Assembly: GCF_000146285.1 (NCBI RefSeq)
Contig: NZ_GL385912.1
Location: 971,271 to 1,035,270, forward strand
Length of the DNA stretch: 64,000 bases
Reading direction: 5' to 3'
Source: Mobiluncus curtisii subsp. curtisii ATCC 35241
GTDB taxonomy: Bacteria > Actinomycetota > Actinomycetes > Actinomycetales > Actinomycetaceae
A program made the position numbers and the translations under genes. Below, piece by piece: positions 10,058 through 17,928 of this stretch. The notes under the pieces were generated by a model, which saw only the letters and a list, made by a program, of their open reading frames with translations, was not told the origin of the DNA and did not search any database. The first letter of the stretch is position 1. Each line of letters begins with the position of its first letter.

Positions 10058-10222
10058 TCAGTGAGAAAAGAAACTCGCAAATAGGGATTGCGGTTTGCGT
10101 TTGTCTTCTGGGCAGGTACACCACTGGTCCGGTGGGACGCTGGCTTGCACCGCTGCAATGTGTTGACCGCACCCGGTCCATGTAGTCTTTCCGCAGTTCG
10201 CACACTTTACTGGAGAGCACAT
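10058..10222 (-). CDS. Small Cys-rich (zinc-ribbon-like) protein, 54 residues
   Basis: A 54-residue protein read on the minus strand from the ATG at 10222 to the TGA at 10058. Residues 2-18 hold Cys2, Cys7, Cys10 and Cys18 in the order C-x4-C-x2-C-x7-C with the segment GKTTWTGCGQH; Cys35 and Cys37 follow in QWCTCP. Actinobacteria carry many similar 50-65 residue proteins with the CGKTTWxGCGxH core, of unknown function, presumably metal binding. AATGAG lies just before the ATG as a weak ribosome site. It lies 46 bases downstream of the CoA-disulfide-reductase-like gene on the same strand, so co-transcription is likely. Two other minus frames overlap here but have no family features. Confidence 0.75.
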   Translation of the reverse strand: MCSPVKCANCGKTTWTGCGQHIAAVQASVPPDQWCTCPEDKRKPQSLFASFFSH

Positions 10223-10267
10223 CTCATTCCCTTTCCTCGATTCCGGACTGGTCTGTTGGAAGCCATG

Positions 10268-11941
10268 TCACATTTCCAGCACCGCGCCGGGGTTATCAAA
10301 ATAGTAAGCGAAAACCGTATTGACCCCGCCAGATAATACTTTAGCATTAATTCCCGCGGATTCCAGAATTCTCTGTGCCATCCAGGCGTTAGCCCCGGTA
10401 TCATCGCTCAAGTACACGGTTTTCCCGTCGACCCAAGTCCGCACCTCATCGAGCCGCGAACGCAGTTCCGTCAAGGGTATACACCTGGCGCCCTTTAGAT
10501 GCCCGGCATTAAACTCCGGGATTGGACGCACATCGAGGACAGGCGTGCCGGGATCGAGGTGAGCCACCTCCTCGGCATACCACAGCTTCAGCCGACCACG
10601 CAGCACATTTTCTGCCACATACCCCAGGAAATTTACGGGATCCTTTGCTGCGGAATATGGGGGCGCATACGCCAAATCCAAGTCAATCAAATCAGGGGCA
10701 GTCAGCCCCGCTTTGAGAGCTGTAGCGATAACGTCAATCCGCTTGTCCACCCCGTTGCCCCCAATTCCTTGCGCACCCAGGAGTTTGCCGTCCGCGGCCG
10801 CGAAATGCAGCATCAGTTGCATCGGTTGAGCACCGGGCAGGAAAGTCCCATGGTCGGTGGGGTGAGTGTGGATAGTGCGGTAGGCGATGCCTTGTGCATC
10901 GAGCTCAGCCCGGTTTGCCCCGGTCTGCGCCACAGTCATCGGTCCCACCCGAAAAATCGAGGTAGAGATAGGTTTAGGCAACGGACGAGCGGAATTCGGG
11001 TCAGCGATGAAGTCCGCGATAAGCCGGGCAGCGCGGTTAGTCGGACCAGCCAGCGCAACCGGTCGTGCCATTCCTGTTACCCCGGTCTGCTGCGTAACGG
11101 CGTCACCACAAGCGAACACGTCAGGCAAGCTGGTGCGTCCATGCTGATCAATTTCTAGATAGCCTCGTTCGTCAGCCCGCACTCCCGCCGCTACGAATGG
11201 CTCGGTGGCGGGAATAGCACCCGCTGCCAACACAATCAACTCCGTTTCCAAGCACTGCCCGTCTGACAGTTCCGCCAGGACGTGAGCTGGGAAATCGCGA
11301 ATCTGGGTGACGCGAGTGTTTGCGATGACTGTGATGTTTAGCGACTGCAGGGCTCCGGTCACCAGGTGCGCCATTTCTAGGTCCAGCGGGGGCATGACAT
11401 GGGCGCCGCCTTCCACGATAGTCGTGTTGATGCCGCGGCGAGCCAGGGCTTCCGCCGCTTCGATGCCGATGAATCCCCCGCCGATGACCAGCGCTGACCG
11501 GGCAGATTCCGCCAGGTCCACAATCCGTTGGGCATCATTGACCGTGCGCAGCGTGCGCACCCGGAGGGAATCCAACCCGGCAATCGGCGGGCGGGCGGCT
11601 TTGGCGCCAGGGGAAAGAATCAGTTTGTCGTAGCCTTCGGTGAATTCTCGCCCGTCCGCGCCACACACCCGCACGGTTTTCGCCTCCGCGTCCAGACCGA
11701 TGACCTCGTGATTCACGCGCACGTCCAGGTTCAGTTTCGCCTGCAGGCTCTGGGGCGTATTCAGCAGCAGGCTTTCCCGTGCAGGAATCTCTTGACCGAC
11801 ATAGAACGGTAATCCACAGTTGGAAAACGAAGGGTACGGTCCCTTTTCAAACACCACGATTTCAGCAGACTCGTCCAACCGGCGCATTCGCGCCGCAAAG
11901 GACAGACCGCCCGCGACTCCGCCGACCACTACCAGCTTCAT
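10268..11941 (-). CDS. CoA-disulfide-reductase-like flavoprotein with degenerate rhodanese domain
   Basis: A 557-residue FAD/NAD(P)H-dependent pyridine nucleotide-disulfide oxidoreductase. The N-terminal FAD site is VVVGGVAGGLSFAARMRR (4-21), the single redox cysteine is Cys42 in SFSNCGLPF, the NAD(P) site is VIGGGFIGIEAAE near 152-165, and the FAD-contacting CGDAV is near 284. This is the CoA-disulfide reductase / polysulfide reductase / NADH oxidase group with one active Cys. From about 455 there is a rhodanese fold (VLDVRPIPEFNAGHLKGA). In active rhodaneses a Cys starts the catalytic loop; here the aligned residue is Asp513 in VYLSDDTGANAW and the following Arg is Asn, so the tail should not transfer sulfur. 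Substrate (CoA disulfide, polysulfide or persulfide) is unknown. Confidence 0.85.
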   Translation of the reverse strand: MKLVVVGGVAGGLSFAARMRRLDESAEIVVFEKGPYPSFSNCGLPFYVGQEIPARESLLLNTPQSLQAKLNLDVRVNHEVIGLDAEAKTVRVCGADGREFTEGYDKLILSPGAKAARPPIAGLDSLRVRTLRTVNDAQRIVDLAESARSALVIGGGFIGIEAAEALARRGINTTIVEGGAHVMPPLDLEMAHLVTGALQSLNITVIANTRVTQIRDFPAHVLAELSDGQCLETELIVLAAGAIPATEPFVAAGVRADERGYLEIDQHGRTSLPDVFACGDAVTQQTGVTGMARPVALAGPTNRAARLIADFIADPNSARPLPKPISTSIFRVGPMTVAQTGANRAELDAQGIAYRTIHTHPTDHGTFLPGAQPMQLMLHFAAADGKLLGAQGIGGNGVDKRIDVIATALKAGLTAPDLIDLDLAYAPPYSAAKDPVNFLGYVAENVLRGRLKLWYAEEVAHLDPGTPVLDVRPIPEFNAGHLKGARCIPLTELRSRLDEVRTWVDGKTVYLSDDTGANAWMAQRILESAGINAKVLSGGVNTVFAYYFDNPGAVLEM

Positions 11942-12114
11942 TCGCTCTCCTTTTCTTCGGTTTGTTCAGAAGGTTCTCCGGGCGACTCCCCGGTGAGCTC
12001 TCGACCCCATCAACATAGCACTAGGTGGTGTGCTAGGTGAACTGGCTACTACCGCCCGTAACGAGTTGCCGCCCATCCGCACTGGGCGCCATTCTGAAAA
12101 ACCGATTACCCCGG

Positions 12115-13029
12115 CTAGAGCAAGGCAAACAGCAGTCCGAGCAAAGCACCATACGCCAAAGTTAAGAAACCCGTGTTGCGCAAAGCGACAATCAGGGCTT
12201 TTCCAGTCTGGTGCGTACGCACCGGACGCATAGTCAGCAATGCCCCCAGCCAGAGGACCAGCTGCACTACGAAACCACTGGTCCATTGAATGAATCCGCC
12301 GGGAAAGATTTCCGGCCACGGCACGAACAGCACCGTCAGCGACAACAGCAACGCAATATAGATAAAAAGCCGGTAAATGCGCCGCGACCAGGCATCGCCC
12401 AAACGCACTGCCAGGGTAACTTTGCCGGATTTCCGGTCCGTAGGAATATCGCGCAGATTATTGACCATCAGCAGCGCACAGGACAGCAACCCCAGTCCGC
12501 TAGCCAGCGCCCAAGACTGCCACGGCAGGACTTGTGCCTGCACCCACAGCGTTCCCTGCACCGCCAGCAGTCCGAAAAAGACAAAAACCAGCAGCTCAGA
12601 TAGACCTATCCCGGCATAACCATAGGGGTGTTTGCCACCGGTATAGCACCAGGCAGCCGCGACCGCTGCCACACCGGCACCGAGGAGCCACCACGACTGG
12701 GAGATGACGGCAACGCCCAGCCCCACGATGCTCGCCAACGCGAAGCAGCTCAGCGCCACTGCCAAGACTTTGCGCGGATTTTCCCCACTTCCGACCAGGC
12801 GCGGCGGACCGACGCGATATTCATCCGTGCCACGGATCCCGTCGGAATAGTCGTTGGAAAAATTCACCCCGATTTGCAGCAGCAGCGCCACTGCCAGGCA
12901 CCCCAGAGCCAGCCCTGGATCCATCTTGCCCAATCCGGCGGCAATGCCGGTGCCGAGCAGGACGGGTGCCGCCGAAGCCGGGAGGGTACGCAGCCGCGCT
13001 CCTTCAATCCAGGCTTGAGCAGTGGCCAT
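12115..13029 (-). CDS. menA: 1,4-dihydroxy-2-naphthoate polyprenyltransferase
   Basis: A 304-residue integral membrane UbiA-family prenyltransferase that attaches the isoprenoid tail to dihydroxynaphthoate in menaquinone synthesis. The first Asp-rich motif is NFSNDYSDGIRGTD near 56-69 and the second is NNLRDIPTDRKSGK near 190-203; both are diagnostic for MenA. About eight to nine hydrophobic helices are evident. The start ATG at 13029 opens MATAQAWIEGARLRTLPAS, typical of MenA. No other men genes are in the window. The flavoprotein gene at 10268 follows after 173 bases on the same strand. Confidence 0.95.
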   Translation of the reverse strand: MATAQAWIEGARLRTLPASAAPVLLGTGIAAGLGKMDPGLALGCLAVALLLQIGVNFSNDYSDGIRGTDEYRVGPPRLVGSGENPRKVLAVALSCFALASIVGLGVAVISQSWWLLGAGVAAVAAAWCYTGGKHPYGYAGIGLSELLVFVFFGLLAVQGTLWVQAQVLPWQSWALASGLGLLSCALLMVNNLRDIPTDRKSGKVTLAVRLGDAWSRRIYRLFIYIALLLSLTVLFVPWPEIFPGGFIQWTSGFVVQLVLWLGALLTMRPVRTHQTGKALIVALRNTGFLTLAYGALLGLLFALL

Positions 13030-13425
13030 CAGGGTTCCTTTCCTTGCTTATCAGTCTTTGCAGCACCGGGTTTTCGCGAAGTTTAGCGCTTCACGAGTAC
13101 CTGAGAGTGTTTGTCAGATTCCAGCAACATTTCGCCCTAAAAGTCTAGCGCGGTTTCAACGTGAAGTTAACCGGTGGAGTTGCGACCATTGCCTTTCCTC
13201 GGAGTAGTGGCATGAACGACCGATTTCAACCCGCAATCTGGGTTCTTGCAGACCCTAATTTTTCTAACACTGCTGGTAGACGCGATTCTAATTTCTCGGA
13301 GCCGGCACCACACACGGTGAAATCGGTCATTCGTGCGAGACCACCCCGGTTTAGGGATTCAGTGCGCACCGGCAGACCTCAAACTCATGATTTTTCGTGC
13401 TCGGGGCTTGTGAGACGATGGAGTT
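13030..13425. other. Divergent intergenic region menA/radA
   Basis: A 396-base gap between the divergent menA and radA genes. No credible gene was found. It contains a long-range inverted repeat (listed separately) and a short hairpin AACCC / GGGTT at about 13228-13245. Promoters for both flanking genes must lie here but no clear -35/-10 pair stands out. Confidence 0.4.
13214..13332. repeat. Inverted repeat with 89-base spacer
   Basis: Left arm GAACGACCGATTTCA at 13214-13228 and right arm TGAAATCGGTCATTC at 13318-13332 are complementary at 14 of 15 positions. The enclosed segment contains a small AACCC/GGGTT hairpin directly at the base of the left arm. It could be an RNA structure in the radA leader or a pair of protein-binding sites; neither is established. 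Confidence 0.6.
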
Positions 13426-14943
13426 ATGGCAAAGGAAAAAACGGTTTACGTGTGCTCCAGCTGTGGGGAGGAATGGCCCAAATGGACTGGTCAATGTCGC
13501 AGCTGCGGTCAGTGGGGCACCTTGGAAGAGAACGTGGTCCTGGCGAAAAGTTCCGCTCGGACGACCGGGTCGGGCACTACCCGCAGCACCGGTAGTTACG
13601 GACGCCCCGCGTCCCCGGCTAAACCTATCGGCCACTATTCCACCGAGCGGGCGGTGCGTCTACCTACCGGAGTGGGCGAATTCGACCGAGTTCTCAGCGG
13701 TGGTATCGTCCCCGGCGCGGTCATCTTGCTGGCAGGAGAACCGGGAATCGGGAAGTCCACGCTACTGTTAGAAGTCGCTGCCCGAATTGCCCAAGGCACC
13801 GCTCCGCGCTCTCCTAGGGTTAGCGAGAATAGCCCAGGGTTGCGCTTAGTCTCTGCAGATTCAGAAACGCCCGCGACTGTGGATACGGAGGGCAAAACTG
13901 TCCTGTACCTGACCGGTGAGGAAACCGCCGAGGCAGTACTGTCTCGCGCTAAGCGCATTGGCGGAGTGGCAGAAAATCTTTATCTAGCAGCTGAAACCCA
14001 AGTGTCGCAGGCACTGGCTCAAATCGAAACTACCAGCCCGGACGTAACTATTGTCGACTCCATCCAGACTCTGACCGATCCGACTATGGACACTTCTATC
14101 GGCGGCCCCGCGCAAGTCCGCGAAGTTACTGCCCGACTCATTGACGCTGCCAAAAGCCGCCACATGGCACTAATTTTGGTGGGGCATGTTACCAAGGACG
14201 GTGCGGTGGCAGGTCCGCGCACGCTGGAACATCTGGTGGATGTAGTGTGCCAGTTTGAAGGCGAACGAACCGGGGAGCTGCGGCTGTTGCGCGCGGTAAA
14301 GAACCGCTACGGACCCACGGACGCGGTCGGATTCTTTCAAATGGTGGAATCCGGCATCGAAGGCATCGAGGACCCCAGCGGTCTGTTCCTCAGCAAAACC
14401 GCCGAACCGGTGCCCGGGGCTTGCGTCACCATGTCGTTGGAAGGTCGGCGCGCTCTACCCATCGAGATAGAAGCCCTCACCACCCCGATAGCGGGCGGTT
14501 CGCCGCGACGCACAGTTTCTGGTTTGGATTATTCCCGCACCGCCATGATGCTGGCAGTCCTGCAAGCTCGACTGAAATTACCTTTTGGCACCCTAGATGC
14601 CTACGTCTCGACAGTGGGCGGAGCCCGAGCCGTCGAGCCGGCAGTGGACTTGGCGGTTGCGCTCGCGGCGGCGTCAGCAGTGACGGGTCAGGTCATCGAC
14701 CCCGGTCTGGTGGCTTTTGGGGAAGTCTCTCTGACTGGGGAAATCCGTTCCTGCATCGCAGTGTCTCGCCGGGTGGCAGAAGCCGCGCGACTGGGATTCA
14801 CCGGCGCTATCGTGCCCGCCGCGGCCGCGAGGGATTTGAAGGCTCCGCGAGGATTCAAGATTCAAGCTGCCGCAAACCTGCGCGAAGCAATGAGCCTGGC
14901 TCTGCGCCACGCCCCGGCCTCGCCTCCAGACTGCGAAATCTGA
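13426..14943 (+). CDS. radA: DNA repair protein RadA
   Basis: A 505-residue RecA-related ATPase/helicase that promotes branch migration during recombinational repair. Zinc finger: Cys10, Cys13, Cys24 and Cys27. Walker A is GEPGIGKST at 104-112. The RadA-specific KNRFG motif appears as KNRYGPTD near 288-295, and the C-terminal Lon-protease-like fold has DLAVALAAASA and GEVSLTGEIR. Between the Walker A helix and the ETAEAVLSRA segment there is an insertion of roughly 35 residues (about 124-160, rich in Ser/Pro/Glu) not found in the common RadA length of about 455. ATG at 13426 has ATGGAG just upstream. Monocistronic; convergent with dapD. Confidence 0.96.
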   Translation: MAKEKTVYVCSSCGEEWPKWTGQCRSCGQWGTLEENVVLAKSSARTTGSGTTRSTGSYGRPASPAKPIGHYSTERAVRLPTGVGEFDRVLSGGIVPGAVILLAGEPGIGKSTLLLEVAARIAQGTAPRSPRVSENSPGLRLVSADSETPATVDTEGKTVLYLTGEETAEAVLSRAKRIGGVAENLYLAAETQVSQALAQIETTSPDVTIVDSIQTLTDPTMDTSIGGPAQVREVTARLIDAAKSRHMALILVGHVTKDGAVAGPRTLEHLVDVVCQFEGERTGELRLLRAVKNRYGPTDAVGFFQMVESGIEGIEDPSGLFLSKTAEPVPGACVTMSLEGRRALPIEIEALTTPIAGGSPRRTVSGLDYSRTAMMLAVLQARLKLPFGTLDAYVSTVGGARAVEPAVDLAVALAAASAVTGQVIDPGLVAFGEVSLTGEIRSCIAVSRRVAEAARLGFTGAIVPAAAARDLKAPRGFKIQAAANLREAMSLALRHAPASPPDCEI

Positions 14944-14958
14944 GTTAAAACCGGAACG

Positions 14959-14973
14959 CCGCCAAACTGGCGG
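14959..14973. terminator. Short stem-loop between convergent radA and dapD
   Basis: CCGCCA / TGGCGG stem (14959-14964 and 14968-14973) with a three-base loop in the 34-base convergent gap. On the minus strand it is followed after some bases by GGTTTTAA. It is the only candidate for transcription termination in this gap and may be bidirectional. Confidence 0.4.
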
Positions 14974-14977
14974 ATTC

Positions 14978-15940
14978 TCAATCTGAAAATTCGATGGCAG
15001 CACCGCCACGAGACACGGCCTCGACACGACCCGTCTGCGAGTTACGGCGAAACAGGGCGTGTGACACCCCGGACAGTTCCTCTGCCAACATCGTCTTTGG
15101 CTCCATAAAGAACCCAGTTTCACCAGGCATGACACCACCGGAAGGCATGTAGTAAACCTTGGTGTCACTGTTCAAATACAGACCACCTTCAATGACGCAG
15201 TCGTCACCTAGGGGAACCGCCAGACCGGAGTTCGCCCCCATGTGGCAGTTCTTGCCCAAAGACACGCGCTTGTGCATCCCCACCGCCAACGTACCCGCCG
15301 TGGAGGCACCGCCAGCCAGAGTCGTGCCTTCATCCACGGTCACGCCTTGTGATAAACGCCCCTCAATCCGGGCAGCCCCCAAGGTTCCCGCGTTGTAGTT
15401 CACAAACCCGGTGTAGCCAATCTGGGTGCCCGGATGCAGGTAAGCACCCAAACGAACGTTCTCAGTATGGGCAATGCGCACCCCGCTCGGGGTCACATAG
15501 GTGGTCATGCGGGGAATCCGGTCCACACAGCGGATGTTGGCGCCGATACCGTACTTGGTCATCAGACGCAGACGAGTTTCCTCAAAGTTTTCGTAGTCAC
15601 AGGCACCGCGGCTGGTCCACGCCACCATATTCAGCTTGTCGAACAATCCTTCCAAGCTCAAAGTGTTGGGTTTCACCATCCGGCGTGACAGGGAGTGCAA
15701 ACGCAAATACCCGTCGGGAGCGCTTTGGACATCGTCCTCCAAATCGGCAGTCACGGTGATGACCTTGTTAATAATCATGCGGGCATCGTCTTTGCCCTCC
15801 AGGTGCGTCAGCGTCGCAGCCAAAGCCTTCGCTTTCGCTTCATCTACGTCACCCTCGTAAATGTAAGGGAACCAGGTGTCCAGCGATTTGCCGCTCTCGG
15901 TTTCAGCCGTGAGACCGACACCCCAAACTTTCTTAACCAT
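14978..15940 (-). CDS. dapD: Tetrahydrodipicolinate N-succinyltransferase, actinobacterial type
   Basis: A 320-residue enzyme of the succinylase branch of lysine/diaminopimelate synthesis, transferring succinate from succinyl-CoA to tetrahydrodipicolinate. Residues about 150-270 form the left-handed beta helix of hexapeptide repeats (VRLGAYLHPGTQIGYTG, ARIEGRLSQGVTV, KRVSLGKNCHMGANSG), and the N-terminal part opens with MVKKVWGVGLTAE. The overall size and the GIGANIRCVDRIPRMTTYV segment match the mycobacterial DapD group rather than the E. coli one. The ATG at 15940 is chosen because AGAAGGAAA precedes it; the frame runs on to 16039 without a family match. It is 107 bases downstream of gltA on the same strand. 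Confidence 0.94.
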   Translation of the reverse strand: MVKKVWGVGLTAETESGKSLDTWFPYIYEGDVDEAKAKALAATLTHLEGKDDARMIINKVITVTADLEDDVQSAPDGYLRLHSLSRRMVKPNTLSLEGLFDKLNMVAWTSRGACDYENFEETRLRLMTKYGIGANIRCVDRIPRMTTYVTPSGVRIAHTENVRLGAYLHPGTQIGYTGFVNYNAGTLGAARIEGRLSQGVTVDEGTTLAGGASTAGTLAVGMHKRVSLGKNCHMGANSGLAVPLGDDCVIEGGLYLNSDTKVYYMPSGGVMPGETGFFMEPKTMLAEELSGVSHALFRRNSQTGRVEAVSRGGAAIEFSD

Positions 15941-16047
15941 GTTTTCCTTCTCTCTAGTTGACAACGGCTTGACGCGACCCGCTACTCCAGCAAAACACGT
16001 TCCGTGTCGCCGGTCAACAGACCGCGGGCGGGAAGGCACAAAATCGC

Positions 16048-17352
16048 TTACCTGACGGAACGGGCACGCAGGTTCTGGTAGTGGCGTTCGGAGTGACCGA
16101 TGTACACCTGACGCGGGCGAGCAATTTTCGTCGCCGGATCGGCAACCATCTCGCGGTACTGGGCAATCCAGCCGGGCAGACGACCCACCGCAAATAACGG
16201 GGTAAACATCTTCATCGGGAAACCCATCGCGCGGTAAATCAAGCCCGTGTAAAAGTCTACGTTCGGATACAGGTTACGGGAAACAAAATAGTCATCACTC
16301 AGCGCGATGCCCTCCAGCTCCAACGCCAAATCCAGCAGTTTGTCGGATTTGCCCATCCGGCTCAAGACTTCGTGGGCGGATTCTTTCACCAGAGCGGCAC
16401 GCGGGTCATAAGCCTTGTACACGCGGTGTCCAAAGCCCATCAGTTTGATGCCGTCTTGCTTGTTCTTCACCCTTTCGACGAAGTTCTTAATCGATATATC
16501 CGTGTCACGCAGCTGCATCAACATGCGCAGCACGGCTTCGTTAGCCCCGCCGTGCAGTGGACCAGCCAGCGCCCCCACCCCGGAAGCTACCGAAGTATAA
16601 AGGTTTGCGTGCGAGGAACCGACAAAACGCACGGTTGAAGTCGAGCAGTTCTGTTCATGGTCAGCATGCAGGATAAACAAACGATCCAAAGCGCGAACCA
16701 TCGCCGGATCAATGTCAAAAGACTGATAGGGCAGCCCGAAACACATCCGGATAAAATCCTCGGTCAGTTCCCGAGAGGCGTCGGGATACAGTTGAGGCAG
16801 ACCGGCGGCACGTTTCGCAATAGTCGCGACCATGACGGAGAGCTTGGCCAGCAGCTGAATCGTGGCTTCTTCAAGCTGTTCGGGATCGAGGGGGTTCAAA
16901 GTGTCCTCGTAATAGGTAGCCAGACCGGCGACCCCCGCCTGGAGGATAGACATGGGGTGACCGTTCGAGGGGAAAGCTGTAAAGAATGCCTTGAAGTCTT
17001 CAGGCAACAGGCGGTTGCACTTGATTTTGTGGGTGAATGTTTCCAGGGACTTCGCGTCGGGCAGGTCTCCGTAAATCAAGAGATAGGCGACCTCTACGAA
17101 GCTGGATTCGCGAGCCAGTTCCTCAATCGGATAGCCCCGATAACGCAACACCCCGTTAGCGCCGTCAATGTAAGTTATCTTGGATTCACAGTTGGCAGTG
17201 TTGCCAAAGCCATAGTCCAGCGTCACGTTGCCGGTGGTGCTCAACAGTTTGTTAATTTCGATACCGTTGTTGCCCTGCGTGGCCTGGTGAAGGGGGGTAT
17301 CCAACCGCGTCTGGTCTGATTGAATAAAGTATTCTCCGTTATTCTCACCCAT
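16048..17352 (-). CDS. gltA: Citrate synthase
   Basis: A 434-residue type II citrate synthase, condensing oxaloacetate and acetyl-CoA. Catalytic segments: HADHEQNCSTSTVR (His), PLHGGANEAVLRML (His near 270), MGFGHRVYKAYDPR (His) and NVDFYTGLIY (Asp). The N-terminal beta-rich domain (DYGFGNTANCESKITYIDG) marks the hexameric Gram-negative/actinobacterial form. The ATG at 17352 has AGGAGGA seven bases upstream, better than the GTG/ATG codons further 5'. It is followed by dapD on the same strand. Confidence 0.96.
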   Translation of the reverse strand: MGENNGEYFIQSDQTRLDTPLHQATQGNNGIEINKLLSTTGNVTLDYGFGNTANCESKITYIDGANGVLRYRGYPIEELARESSFVEVAYLLIYGDLPDAKSLETFTHKIKCNRLLPEDFKAFFTAFPSNGHPMSILQAGVAGLATYYEDTLNPLDPEQLEEATIQLLAKLSVMVATIAKRAAGLPQLYPDASRELTEDFIRMCFGLPYQSFDIDPAMVRALDRLFILHADHEQNCSTSTVRFVGSSHANLYTSVASGVGALAGPLHGGANEAVLRMLMQLRDTDISIKNFVERVKNKQDGIKLMGFGHRVYKAYDPRAALVKESAHEVLSRMGKSDKLLDLALELEGIALSDDYFVSRNLYPNVDFYTGLIYRAMGFPMKMFTPLFAVGRLPGWIAQYREMVADPATKIARPRQVYIGHSERHYQNLRARSVR

Positions 17353-17580
17353 GAGATTCCTCCTCAAAATTTTTTGATTTTCATATCTACGCTGGTCGGC
17401 AACATCGCCAGGCTAGGGCACTTTGGGACTTAAGTCCTTACAAATATAGTACTCCCGTCACCCGTGTTTCGTCCAATATTCCGGGCAACATTATATGAAT
17501 TTCACAAGACCGATGCTGTCGGTACCGTACCGTTCTTCGAGGGGGACGTCAGCTTGGTAAAGCTGCGTTCATCGCACAGG

Positions 17581-17904
17581 TTATCCCTGGGGTGGCAGCG
17601 CGGCAATCATCGGGTCGTCCTTGTCGACCTTGCCCACTACCGAAGCCCCACCGGGGGTCGGGTTATCAAAATCAGCGAAAAAGTCCCGACCAGCCCGCAA
17701 GAAATCCGTCCACGGCTCGGGCAAATCATCCTCGTAATAAATCGCCTGCGGCGGACATACCGGCTCACAAGCCCCGCAATCCACGCACTCCAAGGGATTG
17801 ATGTACAGGGTGCGTTCCCCCTCATAAATGCAGTCGACCGGGCACTCATCGACGCAAGCCTTATCTTTCACGTCCACGCAGGGTTGAGCAATTACGTAAG
17901 TCAT
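17581..17904 (-). CDS. fdxA: Seven-iron ferredoxin
   Basis: A 107-residue ferredoxin carrying one [3Fe-4S] and one [4Fe-4S] cluster. Its eight cysteines are Cys9, 17, 21, 25, 40, 43, 46 and 50. By analogy with Azotobacter FdI (Cys8/16/49 and 20/39/42/45), Cys9, 17 and 50 would hold the 3Fe cluster and Cys21, 40, 43 and 46 the 4Fe cluster. The C-terminal extension ([20 protein letters not shown]) is that of mycobacterial FdxA/FdxC. It serves as electron carrier for oxidoreductases that cannot be identified here. It is a stand-alone gene 228 bases upstream of gltA on the same strand. Confidence 0.95.
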   Translation of the reverse strand: MTYVIAQPCVDVKDKACVDECPVDCIYEGERTLYINPLECVDCGACEPVCPPQAIYYEDDLPEPWTDFLRAGRDFFADFDNPTPGGASVVGKVDKDDPMIAALPPQG

Positions 17905-17928
17905 ACGTATATCCTACCCCGGTCCGGT

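Noticed and set aside
9949-10220. Other minus-strand frames of 73-84 codons overlapping the small Cys-rich gene
   Set aside because: The Cys-rich frame 10058-10222 has a known family core; the other frames have no recognisable features.
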